From: Niastella vici
GTDB lineage: Bacteria; Bacteroidota; Bacteroidia; Chitinophagales; Chitinophagaceae
NCBI RefSeq assembly: GCF_002077945.1
Contig: NZ_LVYD01000058.1
Coordinates: forward strand, 496,001 to 560,000
Length of the DNA stretch: 64,000 bases
Direction: 5' to 3'
Within the stretch, counting starts at the first letter, position 1. Each line of letters begins with the position of its first letter. The notes under the pieces were generated by a model. It was given only the letters and a program-made list of their open reading frames with translations. It was not told the origin of the DNA and searched no databases. A program made the translations under genes and the position numbers. Below are positions 9,402 through 18,615 of this stretch, in pieces.

Positions 9402-12400
9402 TGTATTTAAGTCATTGCCTCCACCGCTATTTGCGGAAAATAAAGGTGGGGCGAAAAGAACTGATCGTAATGAATTACCTGACCATTTTTCTATTAGCCA
9501 CCTGTTTGCACCTTACGGCAGGCGTGTACTCCCAAAAGGTTACCCTGTCGGGAGAGAACATCTCACTAAAGCAGGTCTTTAAGGAAATTAAAAAGCAAAC
9601 AGGCTATACGTTTGTATACCGGGAAGTATTATTGCAAAAAGCCGGTAAGGTAAACGTAAATGTCAAAAACGCATCTGTTCAACAGGTGCTGGATATTTGT
9701 TTCAGGAACCAGCCGCTTTCCTACACTATTATTAATAACAATATAGTAGTGGTAAAAGAAAGCCACGTGCCCGCCGTACCGGTTGTTACTGTTGAAAAAC
9801 CGGTAAAGGTTGAAACGGCACCACCGCCACCGGTAAAGATCACTGGTGTGGTGCTTAATGAAACCGGCGCGCCCCTGGCAAACGCCAACGTAGCTGAAAA
9901 AGGAAAGCTCAATAGTGTAATGACCAGGGGCGATGGTTCGTTCGCAATTATGGTAGAAGGGCCCGGCGCTACATTAGTGGTTTCATATGTTGGGTTCGAT
10001 GATAAACAGGTTTTTCTCGGTGATAAAACCGAAGTATCCATAAAAATGTCGGTTGCACAGGCGCCCATGGAAGAACAGGTGGTAGTAGGATATGGCACCT
10101 CAAAGAAGGCAACAGTTACCGGTGCATTGGAACCGGTAACCAGCAAAAATTTCGAAAGCAGGGCTGTATCCAATCCCGCATTGGCCTTGCAGGGCAGCAC
10201 ACCCGGACTTACCATAACAAGAACTTCTTCACGCCCCGGCAATGAAGAATTGAATATGCAGATCCGCGGCGTTACTTCCGTGAATGGAGGTTCTCCGCTC
10301 ATTGTTATCGATGGAATTCCTGTTGCCAATACCAATGCATTTTTCACCATGAACCCCGATGATATAGAATCGGTGAACGTCTTAAAAGACGGTATGGCAG
10401 CCATTTTTGGTAGCCGCGCCGCCAACGGCGTTATTCTTGTTACTACCAAACGTGGTAAAGGAAAAACGAAAATTGATTATGGTTACAATGCACGCATCAA
10501 CACATTAGGTCTTAAAACGCCTGCCACTACGATGCAGCAATACGCCAGTATGTGGATAGACGCTATTACGCAGGATCCAAAGCCTGATTATTGGGGATGG
10601 CAATCGATGGATAACCTGAAAAAAATGCAACAGGGCATCGAAGGGATCTATTCAACGTCAAAGTGGGGTGATATATTTATTGGTAATGCCAACCGGTACG
10701 ATGAACTGTTTGCTACCCGCCTGTCACAACAGCATAACCTGAGTGTTTCGGGATCTTCCGATAAAACTTCCTATCGCTTATCTGCCGCTTATGCCGATAA
10801 CCGCGGGCCATTGGCCACAGCATATGATGGCAAGAAACAATATAACCTGCGCCTGAATTATGATTATAAGCTTACTGAAAAAGTAAAACTGCAAACAGGC
10901 GTTACGTATCAAAGAGATATCACATCTTCTCCTTCAAGCGGTTTACGTTTTGAAATGATTGCCTGGGATGCGCCTTTATTCCCGGCCAAAAATCCTTTTG
11001 GTCTGTGGTATGCCAACTTTGGTGTGGGTGACAGAAACTCTACGGCAGCCACCATGGACGGTGGAAGAGATACCAGGTCCAATGATCTGGTAAGAACCGA
11101 TATCAAGGCTACTGCCGAGCTGTTGAAAGGCCTTGAAGTGGAAGGTACTGTTTCTTATCAGGTAAACCAGTATAGAATGGATAATTACCGGCTCACTGTT
11201 CCCACGTACCGGTGGAATGGTGCAATTGCCGAGAAAAATATAAATCCGGAATCTGATATCAGGGCACAATCAGATAATACTTTATATCAAAACTATACCG
11301 GTTTATTGCGCTATACAAAAACAGTTGGCAGCCATCGCTTCACGGCTATGGCGGGTATGAATGCCGAGAAGAACGATTATAAAAGTGTGTATGGATACCG
11401 TACCAACATTGGAGCCGATGGGGTGTACGACCTGAATGTTGCTCCCACCGATTATGTGGAAGCAAAAGGTGGACGCAACCAATGGGGCTTATATTCCTAT
11501 ATCGGCCGGTTGAACTATGGTTTCAAAGGTACCTACCTGTTGGAGCTGGTGGCACGTCGCGATGGCTCTTCCCGTTTTGCTCCCGGCAATAAATGGTCTA
11601 ATTTCTATGATGTTTCTGCAGGCTGGGTGATCACTAATGAAAATTTCATCAGAGACCTCGGGATAACCGACCTTAATTACCTGAAAATTCGTAGCGGCTA
11701 TGGCGTAATGGGAAACAACGTCAATATCGGCGACTACGATTATATTTCGGACATCGCTATGGGTAACACCATCTTTGGCAGCGTGGCAACCAGTCAAACC
11801 ACTGTGCGGTTAAACCGCAACGGCCTTACCAGCAACGATCGCACCTGGGAGCGCGTGAAAATGATAAACGTGGGTATAGACGCGGTCATGCTCAGGAACA
11901 GGTTGACTGCCCGCTTCGATTATTATAAGAAAAGGAATGATGGCATGTTGATCAATATACTTTATCCCGCCGTATTAGGGGGCAATGCACCGCAAACGAA
12001 TAATGGTGTGCTCGATGTAAAAGGATGGGAAGCCATGCTGGGCTGGCGCGATAAGATCGGGGACTTCAGTTATAATGTAACTGTGAATATAGCCGACAGC
12101 CGCAACAAACTGGTTGCGTTGAACGGCGCTGCCGCCTACAATCCGGGATTGGTTGCAGCAGTGGAAGGTCACCCGCTGAACTCCTGGTTCATGTATTCGA
12201 CAAGAGGGTTTTTGACCGATCAAAAAATGGTTGACCTGTATTACGATAGATATACGGCCATCGCACAGGGAGAAATGCCTGCCGCAAGCGATGACGTAAG
12301 GCTTCGTGCGGGCGATACCAGAAAGCGGGATGTGAATGGCGATGGCATCATCGATCAAAGAGATGTGAAATACATGGGCGATGCAGCACCGCATTACACC

Positions 12401-12877
12401 TTCGGACTTACACTGGGCGCCGGATGGAAAAACATCGATTTCACAGCATTTCTGCAAGGCGTAGGCCAACAATATATTGAACGCACGGGCGCACTGGCTT
12501 ACCCGTTCTGGGATATTTACACCAATCAAAACAGTAGTTTCCTGGGAAATACCTGGACGCCCGAAAATACCGGTGCCAAATACCCAAGGCTCACTACGAA
12601 TAAAGACCGTGCCAGATGGAATTACCTGCACAATGATTTCATGCTTCAGAATAACAGGTATCTGCGCCTGAAATCACTGATCGTAGGTTATACGCTGCCG
12701 CAATCAATGATCTCGAGAATAAAACTCGAAAGAGTGCGGGTTTATTTTTCAGGCAACGACCTGTTTGAATTTACCTCCATTAAAGATGGATTCGATCCGG
12801 AACAGGGTGCGAATTCTCAATTAGACGGTTATCCCTTTATGAGAACATGGTCATTTGGCCTTAACCTCGGTTTATAA
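9401..12877 (+). CDS. SusC/RagA-family TonB-linked outer-membrane transporter with STN domain (PUL A)
   Basis: 1158 residues from the ATG at 9401. An alternative ATG at 9470 begins right at the signal peptide (MNYLTIFLLATCLHLTAG); the longer form is kept because the paralogue has the same extension. Domains: STN (about 50-105; SLKQVFKEIKKQTGYTF), carboxypeptidase-like regulatory beta-sandwich (about 145-215), TonB-box-like segment (VVVGYG near 225), plug (NPDDIESVNVLKDGMAAIFG) and a 22-strand-type barrel ending FGLNLGL. It imports oligosaccharides with SusD across the outer membrane; STN passes the signal to FecR. Closely similar to the SusC at 27412 over its whole length. Confidence 0.93.
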   Translation: MYLSHCLHRYLRKIKVGRKELIVMNYLTIFLLATCLHLTAGVYSQKVTLSGENISLKQVFKEIKKQTGYTFVYREVLLQKAGKVNVNVKNASVQQVLDICFRNQPLSYTIINNNIVVVKESHVPAVPVVTVEKPVKVETAPPPPVKITGVVLNETGAPLANANVAEKGKLNSVMTRGDGSFAIMVEGPGATLVVSYVGFDDKQVFLGDKTEVSIKMSVAQAPMEEQVVVGYGTSKKATVTGALEPVTSKNFESRAVSNPALALQGSTPGLTITRTSSRPGNEELNMQIRGVTSVNGGSPLIVIDGIPVANTNAFFTMNPDDIESVNVLKDGMAAIFGSRAANGVILVTTKRGKGKTKIDYGYNARINTLGLKTPATTMQQYASMWIDAITQDPKPDYWGWQSMDNLKKMQQGIEGIYSTSKWGDIFIGNANRYDELFATRLSQQHNLSVSGSSDKTSYRLSAAYADNRGPLATAYDGKKQYNLRLNYDYKLTEKVKLQTGVTYQRDITSSPSSGLRFEMIAWDAPLFPAKNPFGLWYANFGVGDRNSTAATMDGGRDTRSNDLVRTDIKATAELLKGLEVEGTVSYQVNQYRMDNYRLTVPTYRWNGAIAEKNINPESDIRAQSDNTLYQNYTGLLRYTKTVGSHRFTAMAGMNAEKNDYKSVYGYRTNIGADGVYDLNVAPTDYVEAKGGRNQWGLYSYIGRLNYGFKGTYLLELVARRDGSSRFAPGNKWSNFYDVSAGWVITNENFIRDLGITDLNYLKIRSGYGVMGNNVNIGDYDYISDIAMGNTIFGSVATSQTTVRLNRNGLTSNDRTWERVKMINVGIDAVMLRNRLTARFDYYKKRNDGMLINILYPAVLGGNAPQTNNGVLDVKGWEAMLGWRDKIGDFSYNVTVNIADSRNKLVALNGAAAYNPGLVAAVEGHPLNSWFMYSTRGFLTDQKMVDLYYDRYTAIAQGEMPAASDDVRLRAGDTRKRDVNGDGIIDQRDVKYMGDAAPHYTFGLTLGAGWKNIDFTAFLQGVGQQYIERTGALAYPFWDIYTNQNSSFLGNTWTPENTGAKYPRLTTNKDRARWNYLHNDFMLQNNRYLRLKSLIVGYTLPQSMISRIKLERVRVYFSGNDLFEFTSIKDGFDPEQGANSQLDGYPFMRTWSFGLNLGL

Positions 12878-12910
12878 TCCTAATATCTGATGAGCGTAAA
12901 AATTCTTGAA

Positions 12911-14737
12911 ATGAAAAACTTTATTATTCCGGTAGCTATCGGTACCCTGATCATAGGCGCCGGTTCCTGCACGAAAAATTTCCTCGACCTGAAGCCTTTG
13001 GATAGATTAAGTGAAGCAACTTATTTTAATACCCCCGATCAGTTTAAATATGCAACCAATGATTTTTATGAAAAAATGATCAGCTGGGAGCCGGTCGATG
13101 GAAGCAGTATTTACGATTTTATGGACTTCGGTTCAGACATTTCAGCCTTCGTTGGCGATGCTGCACAGGTAAAGTATGGCCGGGGTGCCGTGAATGTACC
13201 ACTTGACGATAAATATTGGGTGAATCCCTATGCCTACATCCGTAGCATTAATATCATTCTTAAAAAAGCAGATGCCTATTCCGGCAAAAAAGAAGACATA
13301 AAGCAATACGTAGCGGCCGCAAAATTTTTCAGGGCCTGGCATTATTTCTTTCTGTTAAAACGCTTCGGCGGCGTTCCCATCGTAACAACAGTACCCGACA
13401 TCGAGGGGGAGGAATTAAAGGCCCCGCGAAACAGCCGTTATGAGGTGATTGATTTTATACTGGCCGATCTAAAAGAAGCCATTGCCGGTTTGCCAACAGA
13501 ACAGGCAATTCCAACCAGCGAAAAAGGGCATGTAAGCAAATGGGCAGCAGAAGCCTTTAAGGCACGGGTACTGCTATACGAAGCTACCTGGCGCAAATAC
13601 ACCGGCACCTCTACCGATTTTAAAGGTTCAGGCGGTGCGGCCGCCGATCAGGTTAACCAGTTTTTGACTGAAGCAATTAGTCTTGCCAAAGATGTAATGC
13701 AGAATGGCGGTTATAAATTATGGAACTATAACAGCAACACGGCCATTGCCAACCGAAGCAATTTTTACCTGTTTTGTATAGATGGCTCAGGGGGTAACCC
13801 GGCAGGGCTCGATAAAACCACCAACAGTGAGTTTATACTTAAAAGCATGTACGACATAAACCTGCGCCCCGGTGGTATCAATCTGTCGCATACAGTTCAA
13901 AACCAGGGGCTGCCCAACCGGAAAATGATGGATATGTATCTGTGCACAGATGGATTACCGGTAAATAAATCGGGTTTGTTCAAAGGCTACAAAAATGTGT
14001 CGAAAGAATACCAGAACAGGGATTACCGTTTGCTGAGTTATGTGTTGGGAAACAAAAAAGCGCCCGATTCAGGAACGATCACATTGGACGGGAAAGTGGG
14101 TTACACCAACTTTAAATTATCCGCTTACAATTATCCAACTTACCGCACCAGCAATCAGGAATCGCAAGATTATCCACAGATCCGGCTGGCCGAAGTGTAC
14201 CTGATCTATGCCGAAGCTTTGATGGAAAAGAACGGCTTCATCAGCGATGCCGATCTGAATAGCTCCATCAACCAGTTACGCGCAAGGGCCGGGGTAGCGC
14301 CACTCACGAATGCGCTGGTCACCAACAATGGTTTGAATATGCTGGATGAGATCAGGCGCGAGCGCACCGTGGAGTTATATGGCGAATGCTTCCGGTACGA
14401 CGATCTGAAACGCTGGGGTATTGCAGAACATGAGCTCAATCAAAGCGTATGCGGTATGGTAGTAGGAGGGGCTTCCTATGAAACCGAATTCAAGGTTGCT
14501 TCAAAAGTAGACCCCACCGTGGATAGCGCAACGGGCAAATATATAGTGCGGAATTACGAGAAAACAGCCGGAAGTGGCGATGGCGAAACAGTGGTATCTA
14601 CCGTTTACGGCGGTCTGAAAGCTATATTGATCGATGATGCAGCTAACCGTAATTTCAGAAGACAACATTATTTGTACCCGCTGCCATTGAGGCAGATCCA
14701 GTTAAATCCTAACCTGGTTCAGAATAATGACTACTAA
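12911..14737 (+). CDS. SusD/RagB-family surface glycan-binding lipoprotein (PUL A)
   Basis: The ATG at 12911 is preferred to 12890 because it directly starts the signal peptide with a lipobox (GAGSC, Cys20). About 608 residues with SusD helical TPR-like features: the N-terminal NFLDLKPLDRLSEATYF, KFFRAWHYFFLLKRFGGVP and the C-terminal LAEVYLIYAEALME and RRERTVELYGECFRYDDLKRWG blocks. It forms the lid of the SusC transporter at the cell surface. It follows susC by a short gap and is part of the same operon. Confidence 0.93.
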   Translation: MKNFIIPVAIGTLIIGAGSCTKNFLDLKPLDRLSEATYFNTPDQFKYATNDFYEKMISWEPVDGSSIYDFMDFGSDISAFVGDAAQVKYGRGAVNVPLDDKYWVNPYAYIRSINIILKKADAYSGKKEDIKQYVAAAKFFRAWHYFFLLKRFGGVPIVTTVPDIEGEELKAPRNSRYEVIDFILADLKEAIAGLPTEQAIPTSEKGHVSKWAAEAFKARVLLYEATWRKYTGTSTDFKGSGGAAADQVNQFLTEAISLAKDVMQNGGYKLWNYNSNTAIANRSNFYLFCIDGSGGNPAGLDKTTNSEFILKSMYDINLRPGGINLSHTVQNQGLPNRKMMDMYLCTDGLPVNKSGLFKGYKNVSKEYQNRDYRLLSYVLGNKKAPDSGTITLDGKVGYTNFKLSAYNYPTYRTSNQESQDYPQIRLAEVYLIYAEALMEKNGFISDADLNSSINQLRARAGVAPLTNALVTNNGLNMLDEIRRERTVELYGECFRYDDLKRWGIAEHELNQSVCGMVVGGASYETEFKVASKVDPTVDSATGKYIVRNYEKTAGSGDGETVVSTVYGGLKAILIDDAANRNFRRQHYLYPLPLRQIQLNPNLVQNNDY

Positions 14738-14744
14738 AGCAATA

Positions 14745-14838
14745 GGCAATAGGCAATTGACAGAGAGAGGAGCAAACACAATTTGAAAGCTCCTATCCAA
14801 TCGGGAGATATCAAATTGACTGTCGATTGTCTATTGCC
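14745..14838. repeat. 94-bp palindromic element between susD and the surface lipoprotein gene
   Basis: Outer arms GGCAATAGGCAATTGACA (14745-14762) and the near-complement at 14821-14838 (16 of 18 pairs), inner arms CAATTTGA/TCAAATTG (14779-14786, 14811-14818) and a core CTCC/GGAG stem. PUL B has only 28 bases between the same two genes, so the element looks inserted. It has a MITE- or REP-like form and would fold as an intercistronic hairpin. Confidence 0.7.
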
Positions 14839-14881
14839 AATAGTTATAACAACTTGAAGAACCTGTTTAAATCCAAACTAT

Positions 14882-16213
14882 ATGAAGTTCCCAATAAAAA
14901 AGATCCATTCCATAACGGCCTTACTTGTTTTGGCAGGCATGTATGCTGGTTGTACTAAAGGGCCCAGGCTTAAAGACTATACTTATCCCGAGCCTCAACC
15001 GAAAAGTATGTTTCCTGACAGCGGTTATGCCGGATTCGCTACTGTAACGATCACGGGCAGTACATTTGGTGATTATAAAGATGTGGTTAAGGTGTTCTTT
15101 AATGGTATTCAGGCCGATTCGATATTGTCGTGTGAAGATGGAAAAATAGTAGCCCGCGTACCAAAAAATGCCCTGTCAGGGAAAGTAAGTCTGCAGGTTT
15201 GGACACACATCGTTGATTCTATAGGACAATTTAACATCGTTGCAGCCCCGGTGGTGTTATCAACTAATAAGGATATCGGTTTACCAGGTGAAACGGTGGT
15301 GATAACCGGTGCGGGATTTGGTATCGACCCGGCAAAAGTAAAAGTAGATTTCAATGGTACAACCGGTACTATTACCACTATAAACGATTCAACACTTAAC
15401 GTAACCTTACCGCAGGGATTCACCTCTGGTAACATTGTGGTATCGGTTAATAATTATCCGGTAACCGGCCCATTGTTCAGGGCCGTTGCAACTGTTCCGA
15501 ACCCAATTTACTGGCTGTCATTTGAAGGCAACCTGACCGACAATATGGGGGGGGCTGCTGCGACTTATACTTACAAAACGCCCGAAGGTAAGCCCATGAG
15601 CTATGTTAATGGTATAGCCGGACAGGCTGTCAAATTGGAGGGCACGTATAATTTGACAACGACAAATAACCAGGTATTGGCATTGCCCGCCCAAATAACC
15701 AGGCAGAAAGAGCTTACTGTTGCCTGCTGGGTGAACTGGACGAATGATTCTACCAACTGGGTACAGGAGCCTGTGTTTGATGCCGGAGCGGCCAGGGGGC
15801 AACGTATCTGCTTAATGACCAGGATGAATTCAGGTTTTGGCACCGGTTATCTTAATATGATCGGCCGCTCGGTCTTTGAAAACATTAATGGTTTTGGTAC
15901 ACCCCCTACTTATTTTAACGCAATTGGCAAAGGACCGCTTCCGCCCAAAGAATGGCATCATGTAGCCATGGTAATTTCAGTAACCAATCGCATTGAAAGA
16001 ATTTATATGGACGGTGTAGAGGTTGGTTCAGTGACTTTAACCGCCGCTGCAGACCATACTGTATATAGTCACTCCAAAGTTTATATCGGTTCACCAACCA
16101 ATGGCGTTACCAAAGAACCGGCATTGGGTGGTATGATAGACGAGTTTCAGATCTATAACCAGGCATTGACCGCCGACCAGGTATTTGCCATTTACTACAA
16201 GAACAAGCCGTAA
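14882..16213 (+). CDS. IPT/TIG plus LamG-like surface lipoprotein, SusE/F position (PUL A)
   Basis: 443 residues, lipobox at Cys24 (MYAGC). Two IPT/TIG immunoglobulin-like domains (about 35-120 and 122-205; VTITGSTFGDYKDVVKVFFNG and a second copy VVITGAGFG) are followed by a LamG-like concanavalin fold (about 210-440; YWLSFEGNLTDNMGG, EWHHVAMVIS, GMIDEFQIYNQALT). Such proteins behind susD usually act as extra surface glycan-binding proteins; binding is inferred from domain type and position. Paralogue at 32776. Confidence 0.8.
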   Translation: MKFPIKKIHSITALLVLAGMYAGCTKGPRLKDYTYPEPQPKSMFPDSGYAGFATVTITGSTFGDYKDVVKVFFNGIQADSILSCEDGKIVARVPKNALSGKVSLQVWTHIVDSIGQFNIVAAPVVLSTNKDIGLPGETVVITGAGFGIDPAKVKVDFNGTTGTITTINDSTLNVTLPQGFTSGNIVVSVNNYPVTGPLFRAVATVPNPIYWLSFEGNLTDNMGGAAATYTYKTPEGKPMSYVNGIAGQAVKLEGTYNLTTTNNQVLALPAQITRQKELTVACWVNWTNDSTNWVQEPVFDAGAARGQRICLMTRMNSGFGTGYLNMIGRSVFENINGFGTPPTYFNAIGKGPLPPKEWHHVAMVISVTNRIERIYMDGVEVGSVTLTAAADHTVYSHSKVYIGSPTNGVTKEPALGGMIDEFQIYNQALTADQVFAIYYKNKP

Positions 16214-16249
16214 CGGCGAAATATTTATTTTCAAAAGCCCAATTAAACT

Positions 16250-17530
16250 ATGAAACGACTCGCCCTTTTTTCTATACTCGCCACTGTATTGAGTGTATCT
16301 ATGATAGACTGCTCAAAAAAAGGCGGCGAAGAATATGATGAGCTTTACGACACCACTAACATGGTGGGTGCAGTTAAATATATTGATACATTGCCTCCCG
16401 GTACTCCGTTAATTCATCCGGGTGGATTGAATGTAACTGAAGATTTTGACCGCATCAAAGCGGCGCTGGTTGCAAATAATAAAGACATTACAGCCGGATA
16501 CAATAAACTGAAAGCCAACTCGCATGCAGATTCAACGTATACGCCCAGCCCGGTTGTAAAGTTGATCAGAGGGGGCAGTAGCCGGGAAGAACCTGAACCG
16601 GATAACTATTCGAAGGCTTTCAATGACGCGGCTGCTGCCTATCAGTTGGCGCTTCGCTGGAAGATCGAAGGCAGAACAGGTTACGCCAATAAAGCCGTTC
16701 AGATCCTGAACGCCTGGGCTTCTACCTGTACGCAATTAAGCGGCGACCCCAATGTGTTCCTGGCAGCCGGTTTCTACGGTTACCAGTTTGCATTAGCCGG
16801 TGAACTGATGCGCGATTATAGTGGCTGGGCACCTGCCGATTTTCAGGCCTATCAGCAATGGATGTTAAAGGTGTTTTATACCATGAACCATTCATTCCTG
16901 GTAAATCATAACGGCGCCTGTATCGATCACTATTGGGCTAACTGGGACCTGGGTAATATTGCCTCTGTTATGGCAATCGGTATTTTAACCGATAACCGTA
17001 CCATGTACAACGAGGCCGTGAATTATTTTCAGCGGGGCGCCGGAAACGGAAATATCAGAAAGGCCATTTATTATGTACATAAAGACGCCGGTTTGGCCCA
17101 GATACAGGAAAGCGGTCGTGACCAGGGGCATGCTACGCTTGTAACAGCCTTATTGGCCACCATTTGCGAAATAGCTTATCACCAGGGCGATGATTTTTAT
17201 GGATTTAATGATAATATGGTGTTGAAGGCTTCTGAATATACCGCCAAATACAATGTGGCTTATGAGGATGTTCCTTTCCAACAGTATCCGTACAGGGATT
17301 GTGATACAACGATCATGCAAACTGAAATTAGTGATTACCAACGAGGCACGGTGCGCCCCATGTATACGATGATCTATAATCATTATGTAAAGCGCAGGGG
17401 ATTGAAGGCGGCGCCGTACACTGAGCGCGGTGTTAACGCCAGCTATCCCGAAGGCGGTGGTGGCGACTACGGTCCCAATAGCGGTGGCTTCGACCAGTTA
17501 GGATTCGGCACCCTGTTATATTCAAGATAG
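16250..17530 (+). CDS. Alginate-lyase-superfamily polysaccharide lyase, lipoprotein (PUL A)
   Basis: 426 residues, lipobox at Cys21 (SMIDC). The rest is one alpha/alpha-toroid domain of the alginate lyase superfamily (PF05426-like, which includes PL5 and PL38-type enzymes): FNDAAAAYQLALRWKIEG, the Asn/Trp-rich HYWANWDLGN (about 226-235) and QESGRDQGHATL (about 285-296), whose Arg and His are typical of the active-site cleft. It likely cleaves a uronic-acid polysaccharide at the surface or periplasm by beta-elimination. The exact substrate cannot be read from the sequence. Last gene of PUL A; a strong terminator follows. Confidence 0.8.
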   Translation: MKRLALFSILATVLSVSMIDCSKKGGEEYDELYDTTNMVGAVKYIDTLPPGTPLIHPGGLNVTEDFDRIKAALVANNKDITAGYNKLKANSHADSTYTPSPVVKLIRGGSSREEPEPDNYSKAFNDAAAAYQLALRWKIEGRTGYANKAVQILNAWASTCTQLSGDPNVFLAAGFYGYQFALAGELMRDYSGWAPADFQAYQQWMLKVFYTMNHSFLVNHNGACIDHYWANWDLGNIASVMAIGILTDNRTMYNEAVNYFQRGAGNGNIRKAIYYVHKDAGLAQIQESGRDQGHATLVTALLATICEIAYHQGDDFYGFNDNMVLKASEYTAKYNVAYEDVPFQQYPYRDCDTTIMQTEISDYQRGTVRPMYTMIYNHYVKRRGLKAAPYTERGVNASYPEGGGGDYGPNSGGFDQLGFGTLLYSR

Positions 17531-17612
17531 TTAGGATGATCCAATATCCTGTTTAAATCCAGCTGATTTCTCTACCCATGTAGTTCAGGTGACATGCGGC
17601 AGAAAGTTACCA

Positions 17613-17640
17613 GGCTTCCCGGTTCACCGGGAGGCCTTTT
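17613..17640 (+). terminator. Rho-independent terminator of PUL A
   Basis: GGCTTCCCGG (17613-17622), loop TTCA, CCGGGAGGCC (17627-17636), then TTTT. Confidence 0.85.
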
Positions 17641-17643
17641 CTG

Positions 17644-17745
17644 TTGATCGGGGAAAAGGCAACACTAAAGGGTATAGCAATTAATGCCGGCAACCTTTAT
17701 GATATTAATACCACTGCCGGCATGAGCTATGAATTTGTTCCTTAA
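17644..17745 (+). pseudogene. Possible C-terminal remnant of a secreted glycoside hydrolase
   Basis: An open 33-codon tail reads LIGEKATLKGIAINAGN, then LYDINTTAGMSYEFVP and a stop. This resembles the last beta-strands of large Bacteroidota glycoside hydrolases. There is no start codon and no upstream coding frame past the terminator hairpin. A degraded gene end at the PUL border is the simplest reading; the similarity is from memory. Confidence 0.35.
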
Positions 17746-17891
17746 ATAGAAATGGCAATAGCAATTAAAACTCCATTAGAATATCATTAAAGTTAGCCGG
17801 CGCATTTTCTAATATTGTTCGCTACCGGAAGAAAATTTTATTAATGAGTTGTTATTGGGTCAAATAAACAATTAAAAGTTGCCATCGGGCC

Positions 17892-18003
17892 TTTGCCCGT
17901 GTTCATTTTACCGTTAATTTTACGAATCCCGCATTACTGCTAACAGTAGCATATGGGGGACCTAAACGATGGCTTTCCATTAAACGGGAAAGCTTTATTT
18001 TTT
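17892..18003 (+). ncRNA. Candidate promoter plus about 75-nt terminated small RNA or attenuated leader
   Basis: A -33 TTTG (17892-17895), exactly 19 bases, then a -7 TAATTTTA (17915-17922) predict a start near 17929. About 65 bases on, GCTTTCC (17972-17978) pairs with GGAAAGC (17987-17993), followed by TTTATTTTTT. A small stem TACTG/CAGTA lies inside. It ends about 50 bases before the next gene, so it is either a free sRNA or a leader with a terminator. The rest of the 525-base gap (17531-18055) holds the PUL A terminator and the hydrolase remnant. Confidence 0.5.
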
Positions 18004-18055
18004 AGGGAACAGTAACAACTGTTTGTTTAATGAACTTCATATTATTTGGAGCCTG

Positions 18056-18460
18056 ATGATGAAGTCGGTTATTAAAATGCTGCTTTTATGTGGTTTTCTC
18101 TTTCTTGGGGGGTATGCACATACAACCCAGGCTCCCTTTGGCCCCGCAAATACGGCCGACAGATCTGCGCTGGCGGAATATCCGGTAGTGCAAAAAAATA
18201 AAGCATTCTTTACAGCCGCACCCCTTCCCGGATTAAGAAAAGTTGCCGATCCATTAAAGGCCACAAAAGAAGAGGATGATGACGATGATGATGATTTCTT
18301 TAAAAAACATCCGGGCACAGGTTATGGGGGCATTTCTTCTTTTTATACTACAATAGTTGAATATTGCGATTATTATTTGAGCGGTCGCCTGCCAGTTCGT
18401 GAACATTTTTCCTACGTCTCCACATCAAAGTTTATCATGCACTGCGTGATCAGGATATGA
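18056..18460 (+). CDS. Small secreted acidic protein of unknown function
   Basis: 134 residues from the ATG at 18056, chosen because a GGAG stands just upstream and the frame then begins with a signal peptide (MMKSVIKMLLLCGFLFLGGYA). Seven Asp in a row follow two Glu near residue 85. The C-terminal part (YYLSGRLPVREHFSYV) resembles nothing I recognise. It lies alone between PUL A and the efflux operon. Confidence 0.5.
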   Translation: MMKSVIKMLLLCGFLFLGGYAHTTQAPFGPANTADRSALAEYPVVQKNKAFFTAAPLPGLRKVADPLKATKEEDDDDDDDFFKKHPGTGYGGISSFYTTIVEYCDYYLSGRLPVREHFSYVSTSKFIMHCVIRI

Positions 18461-18615
18461 TCCCTTTCTTCCATAGCGGACAAACAATGACAGCCTAACC
18501 ACTCCATTATTGATTGTATTGCTTGCCATAATAGCTTAAGCTATCGTGGTTAGGAATGCTTTGTCCCCGCTTTAATCAATATTCTCAGGCAATCTCTAAA
18601 CGCTCCATAAATATT

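Noticed and set aside
9721-10449. 242-codon open frame on the minus strand
   Set aside because: It is the complement of the susC plug and regulatory domain; similar antisense frames occur opposite susC B, so it is a codon-bias shadow.
17923-17970. GGGGGACC and CGAATCC words recalling a c-di-AMP (ydaO) riboswitch
   Set aside because: The second conserved half (GGGGUGAAU) and the required length are absent before the terminator hairpin.
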